A DNA stretch of 64,000 nucleotides from positions 4,777,571-4,841,570 of the forward strand of contig OY725492.1 of NCBI GenBank assembly GCA_963281255.1, written 5' to 3'. Of the stretch, positions 55,318-64,000 are shown piece by piece; the stretch's first letter is position 1, and every line of letters starts with the position of its first letter. Below the pieces are notes generated by a model. It had not been told where the DNA came from and did not search any database. It saw nothing but the letters and a program-made list of their open reading frames with translations. Source of the DNA: Aphrocallistes beatrix (lineage: Eukaryota; Porifera; Hexactinellida; Sceptrulophora; Aphrocallistidae). A program made the translations under genes and the position numbers.

Positions 55318-55914
55318 TAGTTCAAAACTTCGTTCAATGAATAGTACTGATTGTGTGCAATGTATTTTTACACACATTACAACCTGGATTTATGAAGTCG
55401 ATAAGCATTTTGTATTTTACGGTTGCTCTTAAGCCGGGTACTCGATCTGACCCACAAGCTCATTAATTTTATGTCCTCTATCCTAGAACCTTACCATTAG
55501 ACTAAAATTATGGAATATAGTGTTCCCTTAATTAAGCATTTACATTAATATCAATATACAGCAGAGTTGTACTCATAAGTTGTCCATATTCTGTAAATAG
55601 ATTATGATAGCAGCTCCGAAAAACTGGGGACAAAAGTGATTTATGAATTCCATTCGCTCCATAAACCAATAGATCAGTGTGTGTGTGTAAATTACTGTTG
55701 TATACACATTTCAACTTTCTATGGTGTATGGTCTTTTCATTAATTATTGACAAACAAACATAAATAAACAAACAAATTAAAAAAGTAAGGAATGACTATT
55801 ATAGTCGGGAATCTAAAAATTCGCAAAAGAACGAAAACAATGCGATTCAGCTTAATTTCGGATTATTTTATTTCTTTGGAATGTTTATGTTTGTTCATTA
55901 AATCAAGGATTGTA

Positions 55915-56025
55915 GTATCAACCATTGAGGTAGAATGGCATTCTCCAGTTACATATATAATACAGACTGTTTCTTAGTTAAAGTATTATATTTCTATTCG
56001 ACACAAACTCGCCTAAATCCAATCA
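55915..56025 (+). promoter_or_regulatory. Conserved NHL-family upstream cassette, N7
   Basis: GTATCAACCATTGAGGTAG, ACATATATAATACAGACTG, TCTATTCGACACAAACTCGC and CCAATCA before the ATG. Confidence 0.6.
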
Positions 56026-57264
56026 ATGGCAACCAATATTCAAGATGTCGCCCCTTACGACACAATCGCACATTTCGATCGCATCGCCGCTCTAATCCAA
56101 CAAAACTTCAGTGTCCTGATTGAGCAGCTGATCAAGAGGATGGACACTCTCTGTCAAGAAGTGGCACAACTCCGAGATGATTTTCACAGTAAAGAATCCA
56201 CTCGTGTGGCTGCGATTGAAGAGTTGGAGAGAACTCAGCAGCAAATGCAACAAATGAGCTTGAAGAGTAACATCAACCTCCCCGTCCACAAGCAAGCAGG
56301 TCTCATGTACCAAGAAGCGAAGCAAAAGATGTGTGTTCCCACCCCACTCCCCAACCTCTCCTTCTCCTGTCCCACCCTCTCCCTCCTTCAATCTCAGATA
56401 GAGCAGTTCGGGGAGGTAGTCCAGCTGAAAGCACCGAAATACTCTGAGAAGAAACAACCCATCCTAACCGCAGGGAAGAAAGGGAAAGGTGAGAAAGAGC
56501 TTGATGGCAGTGGACTGTCACTAGATGAAGTTAATGGGGAGGTATATATAGCAGATTATAGCAACCATCGCGTACAGGTACTGTCCTTCCAAGGAGACTT
56601 CCTATCTCACTTTGGAGGAGAAGTGCTATCGGGTCCTTGGGGAATATCAGTCAGTGATGATTACATCTTCGTGACAGACTCTGATAATGACACGCTATTC
56701 CAGTTCTGTAAGAACAGCCACCAACTACTCAACAGAGCTGGTGGTGAGGGGAAGAATGAAGGACAGCTGTCTAGTCCACTGGGATTAAGTGTGGACTGGA
56801 ATGGAGACGTGTTTGTAGCTGACCAATGGAACAACAGAGTATCAGTGTTCTCTAACCTCCTACACTACAAGCATACTATCGGACAAGGATCACTATCTGC
56901 ACCTAAAGATGTAAAACTAACGACAGATAAAGTGGTGGTACTAGACTGGAGTCCTAACTGCATCCACTTCTTCTCCAGAAGTGGAGACCTCCTTACCTCC
57001 TGCGTGTCTCAGGGAGAACGACAGGAATGTTTGGTATATGAACCTTGGTTCTTCTGTCTGGACTGTGAGCAGAATATCCTCGTTAGTGACTGGGGACACC
57101 ATGTGATCAAGATACTCTCTAACTCCGGGGAGCTACTACACACCATTGGAAAGGAAGGGAAAGGAAAAGGAGAATTAACTTATCCATATGGTATTGCCAT
57201 TTCTAAATCTGGAATTTTGTTTGTTTTATCTGATAATCCTAGCTACTCTTTACAGTTGTTTTAG
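56026..57264 (+). CDS. NHL-repeat protein N7
   Basis: Intronless, 412 aa, with coiled coil, linker and six-bladed propeller. Variable-face residues: IADYSNHRV, LSGPWG, TDSDNDTLF, LSSPLG, ADQWNNRV, SAPKD, YEPWF, VSDWGHHV and LTYPYG. The ending DNPSYSLQLF is shared with N8 (ENPSYSLQLF), in line with their recent tandem duplication. Yet the propeller faces of N7 and N8 differ at most variable sites. Confidence 0.85.
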   Translation: MATNIQDVAPYDTIAHFDRIAALIQQNFSVLIEQLIKRMDTLCQEVAQLRDDFHSKESTRVAAIEELERTQQQMQQMSLKSNINLPVHKQAGLMYQEAKQKMCVPTPLPNLSFSCPTLSLLQSQIEQFGEVVQLKAPKYSEKKQPILTAGKKGKGEKELDGSGLSLDEVNGEVYIADYSNHRVQVLSFQGDFLSHFGGEVLSGPWGISVSDDYIFVTDSDNDTLFQFCKNSHQLLNRAGGEGKNEGQLSSPLGLSVDWNGDVFVADQWNNRVSVFSNLLHYKHTIGQGSLSAPKDVKLTTDKVVVLDWSPNCIHFFSRSGDLLTSCVSQGERQECLVYEPWFFCLDCEQNILVSDWGHHVIKILSNSGELLHTIGKEGKGKGELTYPYGIAISKSGILFVLSDNPSYSLQLF

Positions 57265-57457
57265 TAAATATGATCGATGTTTTTTATATTATTGTTGTTA
57301 ACTTCTCAGTCTATATTGTCTGTTTGATACATATTAATGTTGATGCTGAATGTGCTAATATGAGTAGTTCCAATCGACAAATCGATCATTCGCCCCTATT
57401 GACACTACCAAATTTGTGAAAATTGTACATATGCTACTATTTCTAAATCTTATATAT

Positions 57458-57603
57458 GTGACTCCGCTTAATCGGGACACTTTGGTCCTGGATATTTTGT
57501 CCCGATTAAGCGGAGTTCCCAATGAACCAATGAAATTTAGTATTAGCTTCTATGTATGGGATCCATTCCGTTCCTGGCGACTTGTCCCGATTAAGCAGAG
57601 TTT
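57458..57603. mobile_element. Pogo-like MITE, GACTCCGCTTAAT family
   Basis: GACTCCGCTTAATCGGGACA to TGTCCCGATTAAGCAGAG, with internal TTAGCTTCTATGTATGGG. Outermost bases decayed. Confidence 0.7.
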
Positions 57604-57740
57604 ATATAATATTTATAGACGAGATGTCAAATTCTAAATGTCCATAGATGTTAATACAGATTTCTGGATTAACAATAATCGATTTATTTACCTAACAACC
57701 AAACAGACGGAATGTACACTGAATAACATAGTGTCTATAC

Positions 57741-58204
57741 CAGTGGTTCTCAAACTTTTTCCCTGGCGACCCCCCTACCAATTGTCAAATGAATTAACGA
57801 CCCTAATTTTAATTGCACATTTATTTAATCAAATAAAGTCAAATAAATATTACTTATACTATGTTTGATATAATCTATTAATGAGATGGGTGTAGTTGCT
57901 TTTCTTTAACTAATTCCTGAATTTCCGGCTCCGTGTTTGCGAGTGCACAACGAAGATCATCTTCTACCTTTAATTTGTTTCTACTGCTAGTTTTAATTTG
58001 TAACAGAGTTGAAAAACCTGATTCACAAAGGTAGGTAGTAGGGAAAGGCAACATATTTTTAAGGATACTTTTGGTTAGAGTAGGATAGGAATCCTCCATT
58101 GAGCACCAAAAGGAACTCAATACCGCTTTCAAATAGTTCTTTGGCAGATACATCATGAATGAGATAATTAAAATATAAACATGATACTGAAGGTATTTAT
58201 ACAA
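57741..58204 (-). mobile_element. hAT transposon fragment with transposase C-terminus
   Basis: Starts CAGTGGTTCTCAAACTTTTT, a common hAT terminus. The minus-strand frame 58204-57878 includes LPFPTTYLCESGFSTLLQ then IKTSSRNKLKVEDDLRCALA, the hAT dimerisation region of ZBED5-like transposases. It lacks the rest of the transposase. Inserted in duplication unit 1 only. Confidence 0.82.
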
Positions 58205-58292
58205 ATGTACATATTGATCAAGAACTATTATCTACTATTATCCGAGTACTAACAGAGTTCTTCTGTATTCCGACTGACTAGAGTTAGCAGTT

Positions 58293-58472
58293 ATGGCGGG
58301 AAACTTCTGGAAGAGTTCTCACTACCAGGAATGGCTCTTGAACCGCCAGGAGCTAGAGCTGGGCAGAAAGGAAGACTGCGAGATTCTGACCAATGAGCAG
58401 CTCATGAAACTGCATATTTTCTTTGCGAATTTCATTCAATCTGTCGGAGAGCATGCTCAGCTCAGACAACAG
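58293..58472 (+). pseudogene. Orphan cyclin C exon 1 (duplicate)
   Basis: Encodes the first 60 residues of cyclin C (MAGNFWKSSHYQEWLLNRQE to AQLRQQ) followed by an intact donor GTATGT and about 80 bp of intron. The following exons are missing because the next duplication unit begins at about 58580. Reading through would give an 83-residue peptide. It keeps the same upstream sequence as the real gene (GTATTCCGACTGACTAGAGT). Confidence 0.85.
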
Positions 58473-58964
58473 GTATGTACCATAGGAATTCAACTCTCAA
58501 TTGGAAGTAAAGGAATTGATTGGTGGAGACTAAGTTATTGTTGAGTTTTAGTCTTGAGACAAGCGCGCTTCGCTCCAAAGTCGCCCCAGTTTACGGTAAT
58601 ACTATTTAACCGAATAAACAGCACAAACATTGAAATTGACGCACTTTCCAATAATCTTCAGGGAAACACTGAGTGATATCCTCAATGAGGTAACATGAAT
58701 CTGCAAATGCAGACTAGAGTAATCAATAATCGGTTCTCGCAAACATTCTTTTAAAATAAAATACTTTACAGTAGTTTCCAAAGCACAAAGAAAGATTAGA
58801 TTTCAAATAGGATATCTTTATGATGGTAACCTGATAATACCTTAGATTGAAGTGGTTGCTAGGGAAACAACTGGAGATTTAGGGAATTTTATTCTGGTTT
58901 ATCAAATATGGTGGAATCTTGATATTTTTTCGAAAATAATCCTTGTTGGTCAATCCAATTGAAT

Positions 58965-59135
58965 ATAGTCAGGGTCGCTTATTATGAACATTCGTCTATT
59001 ATGAACTAACCTCCTGGTCCCAATTTCATTTTTTAGATAGGATTTGTATTGAATCAAGTTCGCTTAATATGAAGTATCTCTATTATGAACAGATTTTTTG
59101 GTCCTCTGGTGGTTCACAATAAGCGACCCTGACTG
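58965..59135. mobile_element. MITE, CAGTCAGGGTCGCTTA family
   Basis: ATAGTCAGGGTCGCTTATTA to AAGCGACCCTGACTG. Counterpart of 55150-55317. Confidence 0.8.
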
Positions 59136-59624
59136 TATTCAAAACTTTGTTCAATGAATAGTACTGATTTTTAAAACATTACAACCTGCCTGGATTTACT
59201 AAGTCGATAAGAATTTTGTATTTTACTGTTGCTCTTTAGACAGGTAATCCGCTAAATTAGTCGATCTGACCACAAGCTCATTGATCTTATGTCTTCTATC
59301 CTAGAACTTTACCATTAGACTAATAGTATGGAATATAGTACCGTAGTGTTCCCTTAATTAAGCATTTTCATCAATATTTGAACCGAAAACAGCTGTGTTG
59401 TACTCCTAAGTTGTCCATCTTCTAACTAGATTATGCTACCAATAGATCAGTGTGCTAGTGTGTAAATTTACTCCTGTATACACATTTTAACTTTCTACGG
59501 TCTACGTATAGTATTTTCATTAATTATACAAAAAATATAAATAAATGCGATTCAGCTTAATCTTGGATTATTTTGTTTCTTAGGAATGTTTAGTATGTTG
59601 TCCATTTAACCAAGGTTGTAGTAT

Positions 59625-59739
59625 TGTAGTATCAACCATTGAAGTAGTATGGCATTCTCCAGTTACATATATATTACAGATTGTTTCTTAGTTAAAGTAT
59701 AATATTTCTATTCGACACAAACTCGCCTAAATCCAATCA
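59625..59739 (+). promoter_or_regulatory. Conserved NHL-family upstream cassette, N8
   Basis: GTATCAACCATTGAAGTAG, ACATATATATTACAGATTG, TCTATTCGACACAAACTCGC and CCAATCA before the ATG. Confidence 0.6.
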
Positions 59740-60978
59740 ATGGCAACCAATTTTCAAGATGTCGGCCCTTACGACACAATCGCACATTTCGATCGCATCG
59801 CCGCTCTAATCCAACAAACCTTCAATGTCCTGATTGAGCAGCTGATCAAGAGGAGGGACACTCTCTGTCAAGAAGTGGCACAACTCCGAGATGATTTTCA
59901 CAGTAAAGAATCCGCTCGTGTGGCTGCGATTGAAGAGTTGGAGAGAACTCAGCAGCAAATGCAACAAATGAGCTTGAAGAGTAACATTAACCTCCCCATC
60001 CACAAGCAAGCAGGTCTCATGTACCAAGAAGCAAAGCAAAAGCTGTGTGTTCCCACCCCACTCCCCAACCTCTCCTTCTCCTGTCCCACCCTCTCCCTCC
60101 TTCAATCTCAGATAGATCAGTTCGGGGAGGTGGTCCAGCTGAAAGCACCGAAATACTCTGACAAGAAACAACCCATCCTAACCGCTGGGAAGAAAGGGAA
60201 AGGTGAGAATGAGCTTGATGGCTGTGGACTGTCACTAGATGAAGTTAATGAGAAAGTGTATATAGCAGATTATAACAACCAACGCGTACAGGTACTGTCC
60301 TTCCAAGGAAAGTTCCTATCTCACTTTGGTGAGGAAGTACTGTTCTGGCCTTGGGGAATATCAGTCAATGAAGATTGCATCTTCGTTGCAGACATTGGTA
60401 ATGACGAGCTATTCCAGTTCTGTAAGAACAGCCACCAACTACTCAACAGAGCTGGTGGTTTGGGGAAGAATGAAGGACAGCTGTCTAATCCACTGGGATT
60501 AAGTGTGGACTGGAATGGAGACGTGTTTGTAGCTGACCAATCGAACCACAGAGTATCCGTGTTCTCTAACCTCCTACACTACAAGCATACTATCGGACAA
60601 GGATCGCTATCTGAACCTCATGACGTAAAACTAACGACAGATAAAGTGGTGGTACTGGACTGGAGTTCTAACTGCATCCACTTCTTCTCCAGAAGTGGAG
60701 ACCTCCTTACCTCCTGCGTGTCTCAGGGAGAAGGACAGGAATGTTTGGTAGATAGACCTTACTTCTTCTGTCTGGACTGTGAGCAGAATATCCTCGTTAG
60801 TGACTGCTTACACCATGTGATCAAGATACTCTCTAACTCCGGGGAGCTACTACACACCATTGGAAGGGAAGGGGAAGGAATAGGAGAATTAACTTATCCA
60901 TATGGTATTGCCATTTCTAAATCTGGAATTTTGTTTGTTTTGTCTGAGAATCCTAGCTATTCTTTACAGTTGTTTTAG
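59740..60978 (+). CDS. NHL-repeat protein N8
   Basis: Intronless, 412 aa, same architecture as N1. Variable-face residues: IADYNNQRV, LFWPWG, SVNEDCIFVADIGNDELF, LSNPLG, ADQSNHRV, SEPHD, DRPYF and LTYPYG. The bulky FW before the second-blade Pro is unique in the window. It pairs with N7 in a tandem duplication and lies about 1.2 kb upstream of cyclin C. Confidence 0.85.
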   Translation: MATNFQDVGPYDTIAHFDRIAALIQQTFNVLIEQLIKRRDTLCQEVAQLRDDFHSKESARVAAIEELERTQQQMQQMSLKSNINLPIHKQAGLMYQEAKQKLCVPTPLPNLSFSCPTLSLLQSQIDQFGEVVQLKAPKYSDKKQPILTAGKKGKGENELDGCGLSLDEVNEKVYIADYNNQRVQVLSFQGKFLSHFGEEVLFWPWGISVNEDCIFVADIGNDELFQFCKNSHQLLNRAGGLGKNEGQLSNPLGLSVDWNGDVFVADQSNHRVSVFSNLLHYKHTIGQGSLSEPHDVKLTTDKVVVLDWSSNCIHFFSRSGDLLTSCVSQGEGQECLVDRPYFFCLDCEQNILVSDCLHHVIKILSNSGELLHTIGREGEGIGELTYPYGIAISKSGILFVLSENPSYSLQLF

Positions 60979-61175
60979 CAAATATGATCGCTGTTGCTTA
61001 TATTATTGTTGTTAACTTCTCAGTCTATATTGTCTGTTTGAAACATATTAATGTTGATGCTGAATGTGCTAATATGAGTAGTTCTAATCGACAAATCGAA
61101 CATTCGCTCCTATTGACACTACCAAATGTGTGAAAATTGTACATATGTTACTATTTCTAAATCTTATATATGTGG

Positions 61176-61311
61176 CTCCGTTTAATCGGGACACTTTGGT
61201 CCCGGATATTTTGCCCTGATTAAGCGGAGTTTCCAATTAACCAATGAAATTTAGTATTAGCTTCTATGTATGTGAACCATTCAGTTCCTGGAGACTTGTC
61301 CCGATTAAGCA
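61176..61311. mobile_element. Pogo-like MITE, GACTCCGCTTAAT family
   Basis: GGCTCCGTTTAATCGGGACA to TGTCCCGATTAAGCAAGG. Counterpart of 57458-57603. Confidence 0.68.
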
Positions 61312-61626
61312 AGGTTTACTTTATATAATATTTATAGACGATGTGTCAAATTCTGAATCTATGTCTAAATATATTACTGCTGTAATACAGATTTCTGGAT
61401 TAACAATAAACGGTTTATTTACCTAACAACCAAACAGACGGGAATGTACACTGAATAACATAGTGCCTATACCATCATGCCAACATGAGCCATGATAAAA
61501 GCGGGACGCAGCGTTGAATTTCGCAGGAAATGACGGGACACAATCGAAAAGTATTATAAAGAGAATGCAAAAAAATCCCGCCAGAAACGGAACAGTTGGC
61601 TATAGTAAACCTAACCTATGTTCTAC

Positions 61627-62108
61627 AGTAGAACTCGGATAAGACGTACCCCTTCGAAGGAATTATTAGTACGTATTATCCGTAAGTACTAACAGAAGTA
61701 CTATTATCCGAGTACCGTATTTCCCTGAATAAGCGCCGGGGCTCGAATAAGCGTCGGACGCCGGGGCATTTTAGTTCTCTGAACATCATGTCAAACTAGT
61801 ATTCTCAGTAGTGGCATAGATACAAGTGCTTTTTGAAACATTCCATTATCCTTTTTTTAATAGAACTAACGTTCTCAGTTGTGGCAAAAATAAAAGTGCC
61901 AGTCAATGTAGTAAACAAAAAAAAGAACGCCGGGCCAAAATAGCGAATGAAATAAATAAGCGCCGGGGCTTGAATAAGCGCCGGTTTGAATAAGCGCCGG
62001 TTTGAATAAGCGCCGGGTCTAAAGGGTGCACGAAATAAATAATCGCCCGGGCGGTTATTCGAAGCAATACAGTATGTCTTATCAGGGTACTAACAGAGTT
62101 CTTCTGTA
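61627..62108. mobile_element. CAGTAGAACTCGG MITE split by a GAATAAGCGCCGG-rich element
   Basis: The left part 61625-61714 (CAGTAGAACTCGGATAAG) and the right part about 62075-62108 are interrupted by 61715-62074. That insert starts CCGTATTTCCCTGAATAAGC, ends GGTTATTCGAAGCAATACAG, and holds several AATAAGCGCCGG units. It ends about 25 bp before the cyclin C start codon, so it abuts the promoter. Confidence 0.6.
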
Positions 62109-62133
62109 TTCCGACTGACTAGAGTTAGCAGTA

Positions 62134-63005
62134 ATGGCGGGAAACTTCTGGAAGAGTTCTCACTACCAGGAATGGCTCTTGAACCGCCAGGAGCTGGAGC
62201 TAGGCAGGAAGGAAGACTGCGAGATTCTGACCAATGAGCAGCTCATGAAACTGCATATTTTCTTCGCGAATTTCATTCAATCTGTCGGAGAACATGCTCA
62301 GCTCAGACAACAGGTATGTACCATAGGAATTCAGCTCTCAAATTGAAGTAAAATAATTGATTGGTGGAGATTATTTTATTGTTGAGTTTTGGTCTTAAGA
62401 TATTAGTAAATTCGGGCATGCGAGAAGGCAAAACTATAAATAGAATGAAAATTCAAAATAATAAGCTTGTTTATTTTTAGAATCCTAGCTATTCACTATC
62501 CGTCCGTATTCCTCATAGTTATTCTCACATCTTTAGTTCCACATTCTCACATATTTAGTTCCACATTCTCACACCTTTACTTCCACATTCTCACACCTTA
62601 CTTCCACATTATCACACCTTTAGTTCCACATTCTCACACCTTACTTCCATATTCTCACACCTTTACTTCCACATTATCACACCTTACTTCCATATTATCA
62701 CACCTTTAGTTCCACATTCTCACACCTTACTTCCATATTCTCACACCTTTAGTTCCACATTATCACACCTTACTTCCATACAGGTGATAGCGACTGCTTC
62801 GGTATACTTCAAGCGCTTCTACGTCCGTAATTCTCTCTCCTGCGTGGAGCCACTCCTGATGTCCCTCACTTCCATCCACCTGGCTGCCATGGTGGAGGAG
62901 TGCGACATGCAGAACAGCAGTAAGATGAACCAGTCCTACTCCCACGCTGTCAAGGCCAAGTACAAGGAGTTCTTCAACCCAGACTGCCCTTACGGATACC
63001 AGATG
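62134..63005 (+). CDS. CCNC: Cyclin C, N-terminal exons (runs off window)
   Basis: Exon 1 is 62134-62313 and exon 2 is 62784-63005, both phase 0, giving the first 134 residues. MAGNFWKSSHYQEWLL and the cyclin-box segment VIATASVYFKRFYVRNSLS match cyclin C closely. Later residues (MVEECDMQNSSKMNQS) are more diverged than usual. Cyclin C pairs with CDK8/19 in the Mediator kinase module. The donor GTAGAG follows codon 134. The next exon (expected to start like NHILECEFYLLE) is not found before 64000, so the intron is at least 1 kb. An exon 1 duplicate lies at 58293. Confidence 0.9.
62522..62781. repeat. Minisatellite (about 21 bp unit) in cyclin C intron 1
   Basis: About 12 tandem units alternating TTCCACATTCTCACACCTTT-AG and TTCCATATTCTCACACCTTA-C forms, running directly into the exon 2 acceptor (TACTTCCATACAG). 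Confidence 0.92.
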
Positions 63006-63267
63006 GTAGAGTTATACTGCGTACTTACCAACCCTCACGCATCCCTGGTTTGGCATCAACCAAAACAGGAAATAGTTCGAATAAAAAACACCATTAATCC
63101 TAATGATAAAAAGTCGAACTATTTCCTAAACCGCAATTCGAACTATTTCATTTTTCGAAAAGTCGAACCATTTCCGCATTACCCCCTAGTTTATCCAGGG
63201 AAATGAGCCAGTAAACCAGGGATTTTGAGCTATTAACTAGCCTATAATAATTCCATTATTGTAATAT
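63006..63267. other. Cyclin C intron 2, first part
   Basis: No exon seen. 63060-63175 contains repeated TCGAACTATTTC / GAAATAGTTCGA in both orientations, so it looks like a small palindromic element. Confidence 0.45.
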
Positions 63268-63424
63268 ACAGTCGACTCCGCTTAATAAGGTCACATTGAT
63301 CTGAGGGCATTTTGCCCCGATTAAGCGGTGAACCCTATTAACCGAATATATTTGTATTATCTTCTATGTTTGAGAGCTATTCAGGTCCTGCCAAAAGTGT
63401 CTCGATTGAATAGATTCCACTGTA
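63268..63424. mobile_element. Pogo-like MITE, CAGTCGACTCCGC family
   Basis: Starts ACAGTCGACTCCGCTTAATA, with internal TTTGCCCCGATTAAGCGG. The right end is decayed (GATTCCACTGTA). Confidence 0.75.
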
Positions 63425-64000
63425 TTTTATAGAATTTATTGAATAATTTTATGTTCCTCATTATTTAGCAAGTCTTCAGGAATCCAGGAAAATTTCCTGG
63501 ATCACGAATTTCCAAAATTGTTCTAGAATCTTGATCAAGTATGATTATTTAACGCGTTAGATGACATTGTATACGATGTACCTTTCCATAAATAGTTTAC
63601 TTGTCCATTTCGAAATCTTTAATTACTTATATTCGACCTTTATTTAAAATCCAGGAAATTCCCTGGATATAATGACATCCAGGGATTCACTCCTAAAAAC
63701 CAGGGAAATTTTGAAGAGAGGTTGGTTTGCTATTGAAACTGTTTTCTGACAGAACTGTGGAATTTGTGTTAATTAGTATTGAAATTCTACATTTCTGGTC
63801 AAAATATAGTCTCATTTCTACCAATCAGGATTCGTAGCTCTCAGTTATTTGACGTAGCAAGGAGTAATCAGCTGTGTTATCTCTCTTTATCTTGCATTGA
63901 TCTGTTATATGATATTTCTACCACTATGATCCAGACAATTGCCACCGAATTGTGTCGCTCGACACAATTAGGTAGCCATTGTTTGGCTAAACTAATGGTA
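63425..64000. other. Cyclin C intron 2, to window end
   Basis: AT-rich. AATTTCCTGGAT-type sequences recur in both orientations at about 63488-63700. 63945-63972 carries the AATTGTGTCGCTCGACACAATT inverted repeat type seen upstream of NHL genes (shown here as half-sites AATTGTGTCG and CGACACAATT). Confidence 0.45.

Larger units (their letters stand above)
54761..58556. repeat. Tandem duplication unit 1 (NHL N7 plus CCNC exon 1)
   Basis: Collinear with 58580-62400: MITE tail, TATCTTTATGATGGTAACCT, MITE 55150-55317, N7, MITE 57458-57603, and cyclin C exon 1 with the start of its intron. It differs by a hAT fragment (57741-58204) absent in unit 2. Confidence 0.88.
58580..62400. repeat. Tandem duplication unit 2 (NHL N8 plus CCNC exon 1)
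   Basis: Direct repeat of 54761-58556. It carries a different insertion (61715-62074) where unit 1 has the hAT fragment region. Confidence 0.88.

Noticed and set aside
4185..60978. Calling the NHL genes TRIM proteins
   Set aside because: No RING finger, B-box or filamin domain precedes the coiled coil and there are no upstream exons, so only NHL-repeat is supported.
62467..62709. Open frame across the cyclin C intron
   Set aside because: Created by the 21-bp minisatellite, whose unit length keeps a frame open; repetitive peptide with no family.
62515..62781. CRISPR-like array
   Set aside because: Units are contiguous imperfect repeats with no spacers, inside a eukaryotic intron.

Overview
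This is a eukaryotic, animal-type genomic window. Genes have spliceosomal introns with GT..AG borders, and the recognisable products are metazoan or eukaryotic: KATNIP (katanin-interacting protein), a DBH/MOXD1-like copper monooxygenase, a Rab GTPase, snurportin-1, SNAP29 and cyclin C. Introns range from about 70 bp to several kb, intergenic DNA is AT-rich, and short inverted-repeat DNA transposons (pogo/Tigger, mariner/Tc1 and hAT types) are very common. A large family of intronless NHL-propeller proteins with an N-terminal coiled coil suggests a non-bilaterian marine invertebrate, possibly a demosponge. That placement is inference only; no rRNA or mitochondrial marker is present.

Layout. 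1-2847: 3' half of KATNIP copy A. 4185-5423: NHL gene N1, followed by a decayed KATNIP fragment and a DNA transposon of about 1.8 kb. 8565-18668: a tandem duplication carrying two intact four-exon MOXD1-like genes on the minus strand. 19061-23483: KATNIP copy B, which lacks the 5' part of the gene. 26069-47300: an array of NHL genes (N2, N3, N4, N5 and the frameshifted N6) interleaved with two zinc-finger genes (Z1, Z2) that share the NHL family's upstream cassette and N-terminus. KATNIP-derived fragments lie just downstream of most of the NHL genes. 47582-54343: a conserved single-copy block with a Rab GTPase (minus), snurportin (plus), and SNAP29 (minus) nested inside a snurportin intron. 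54761-62400: a tandem duplication of about 3.8 kb, each unit carrying one NHL gene (N7, N8) and the first exon of cyclin C. Only the second unit continues into the rest of cyclin C (62134 onward), which runs off the window.

The most interesting system is the NHL array. Eight paralogues share an upstream cassette of about 115 bp, a near-identical coiled-coil N-terminus and a highly conserved propeller framework. Their differences concentrate at a few positions that recur every 42-47 residues: the residues just before and after the conserved Pro of each blade, and the D-x-x-N-x-R turns. In known NHL propellers this class of loop lies on the ligand-binding face, so the pattern looks like a diversified recognition family. 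In gene Z1 the propeller has been replaced, at the domain boundary, by tandem C-x2-C-x11-H-x3-C zinc fingers that resemble Rad18-type ubiquitin-binding fingers. Z2 keeps only the upstream cassette and 13 leader residues before seven such fingers. Together they look like a modular family in which one promoter and leader drive several different C-terminal recognition modules.
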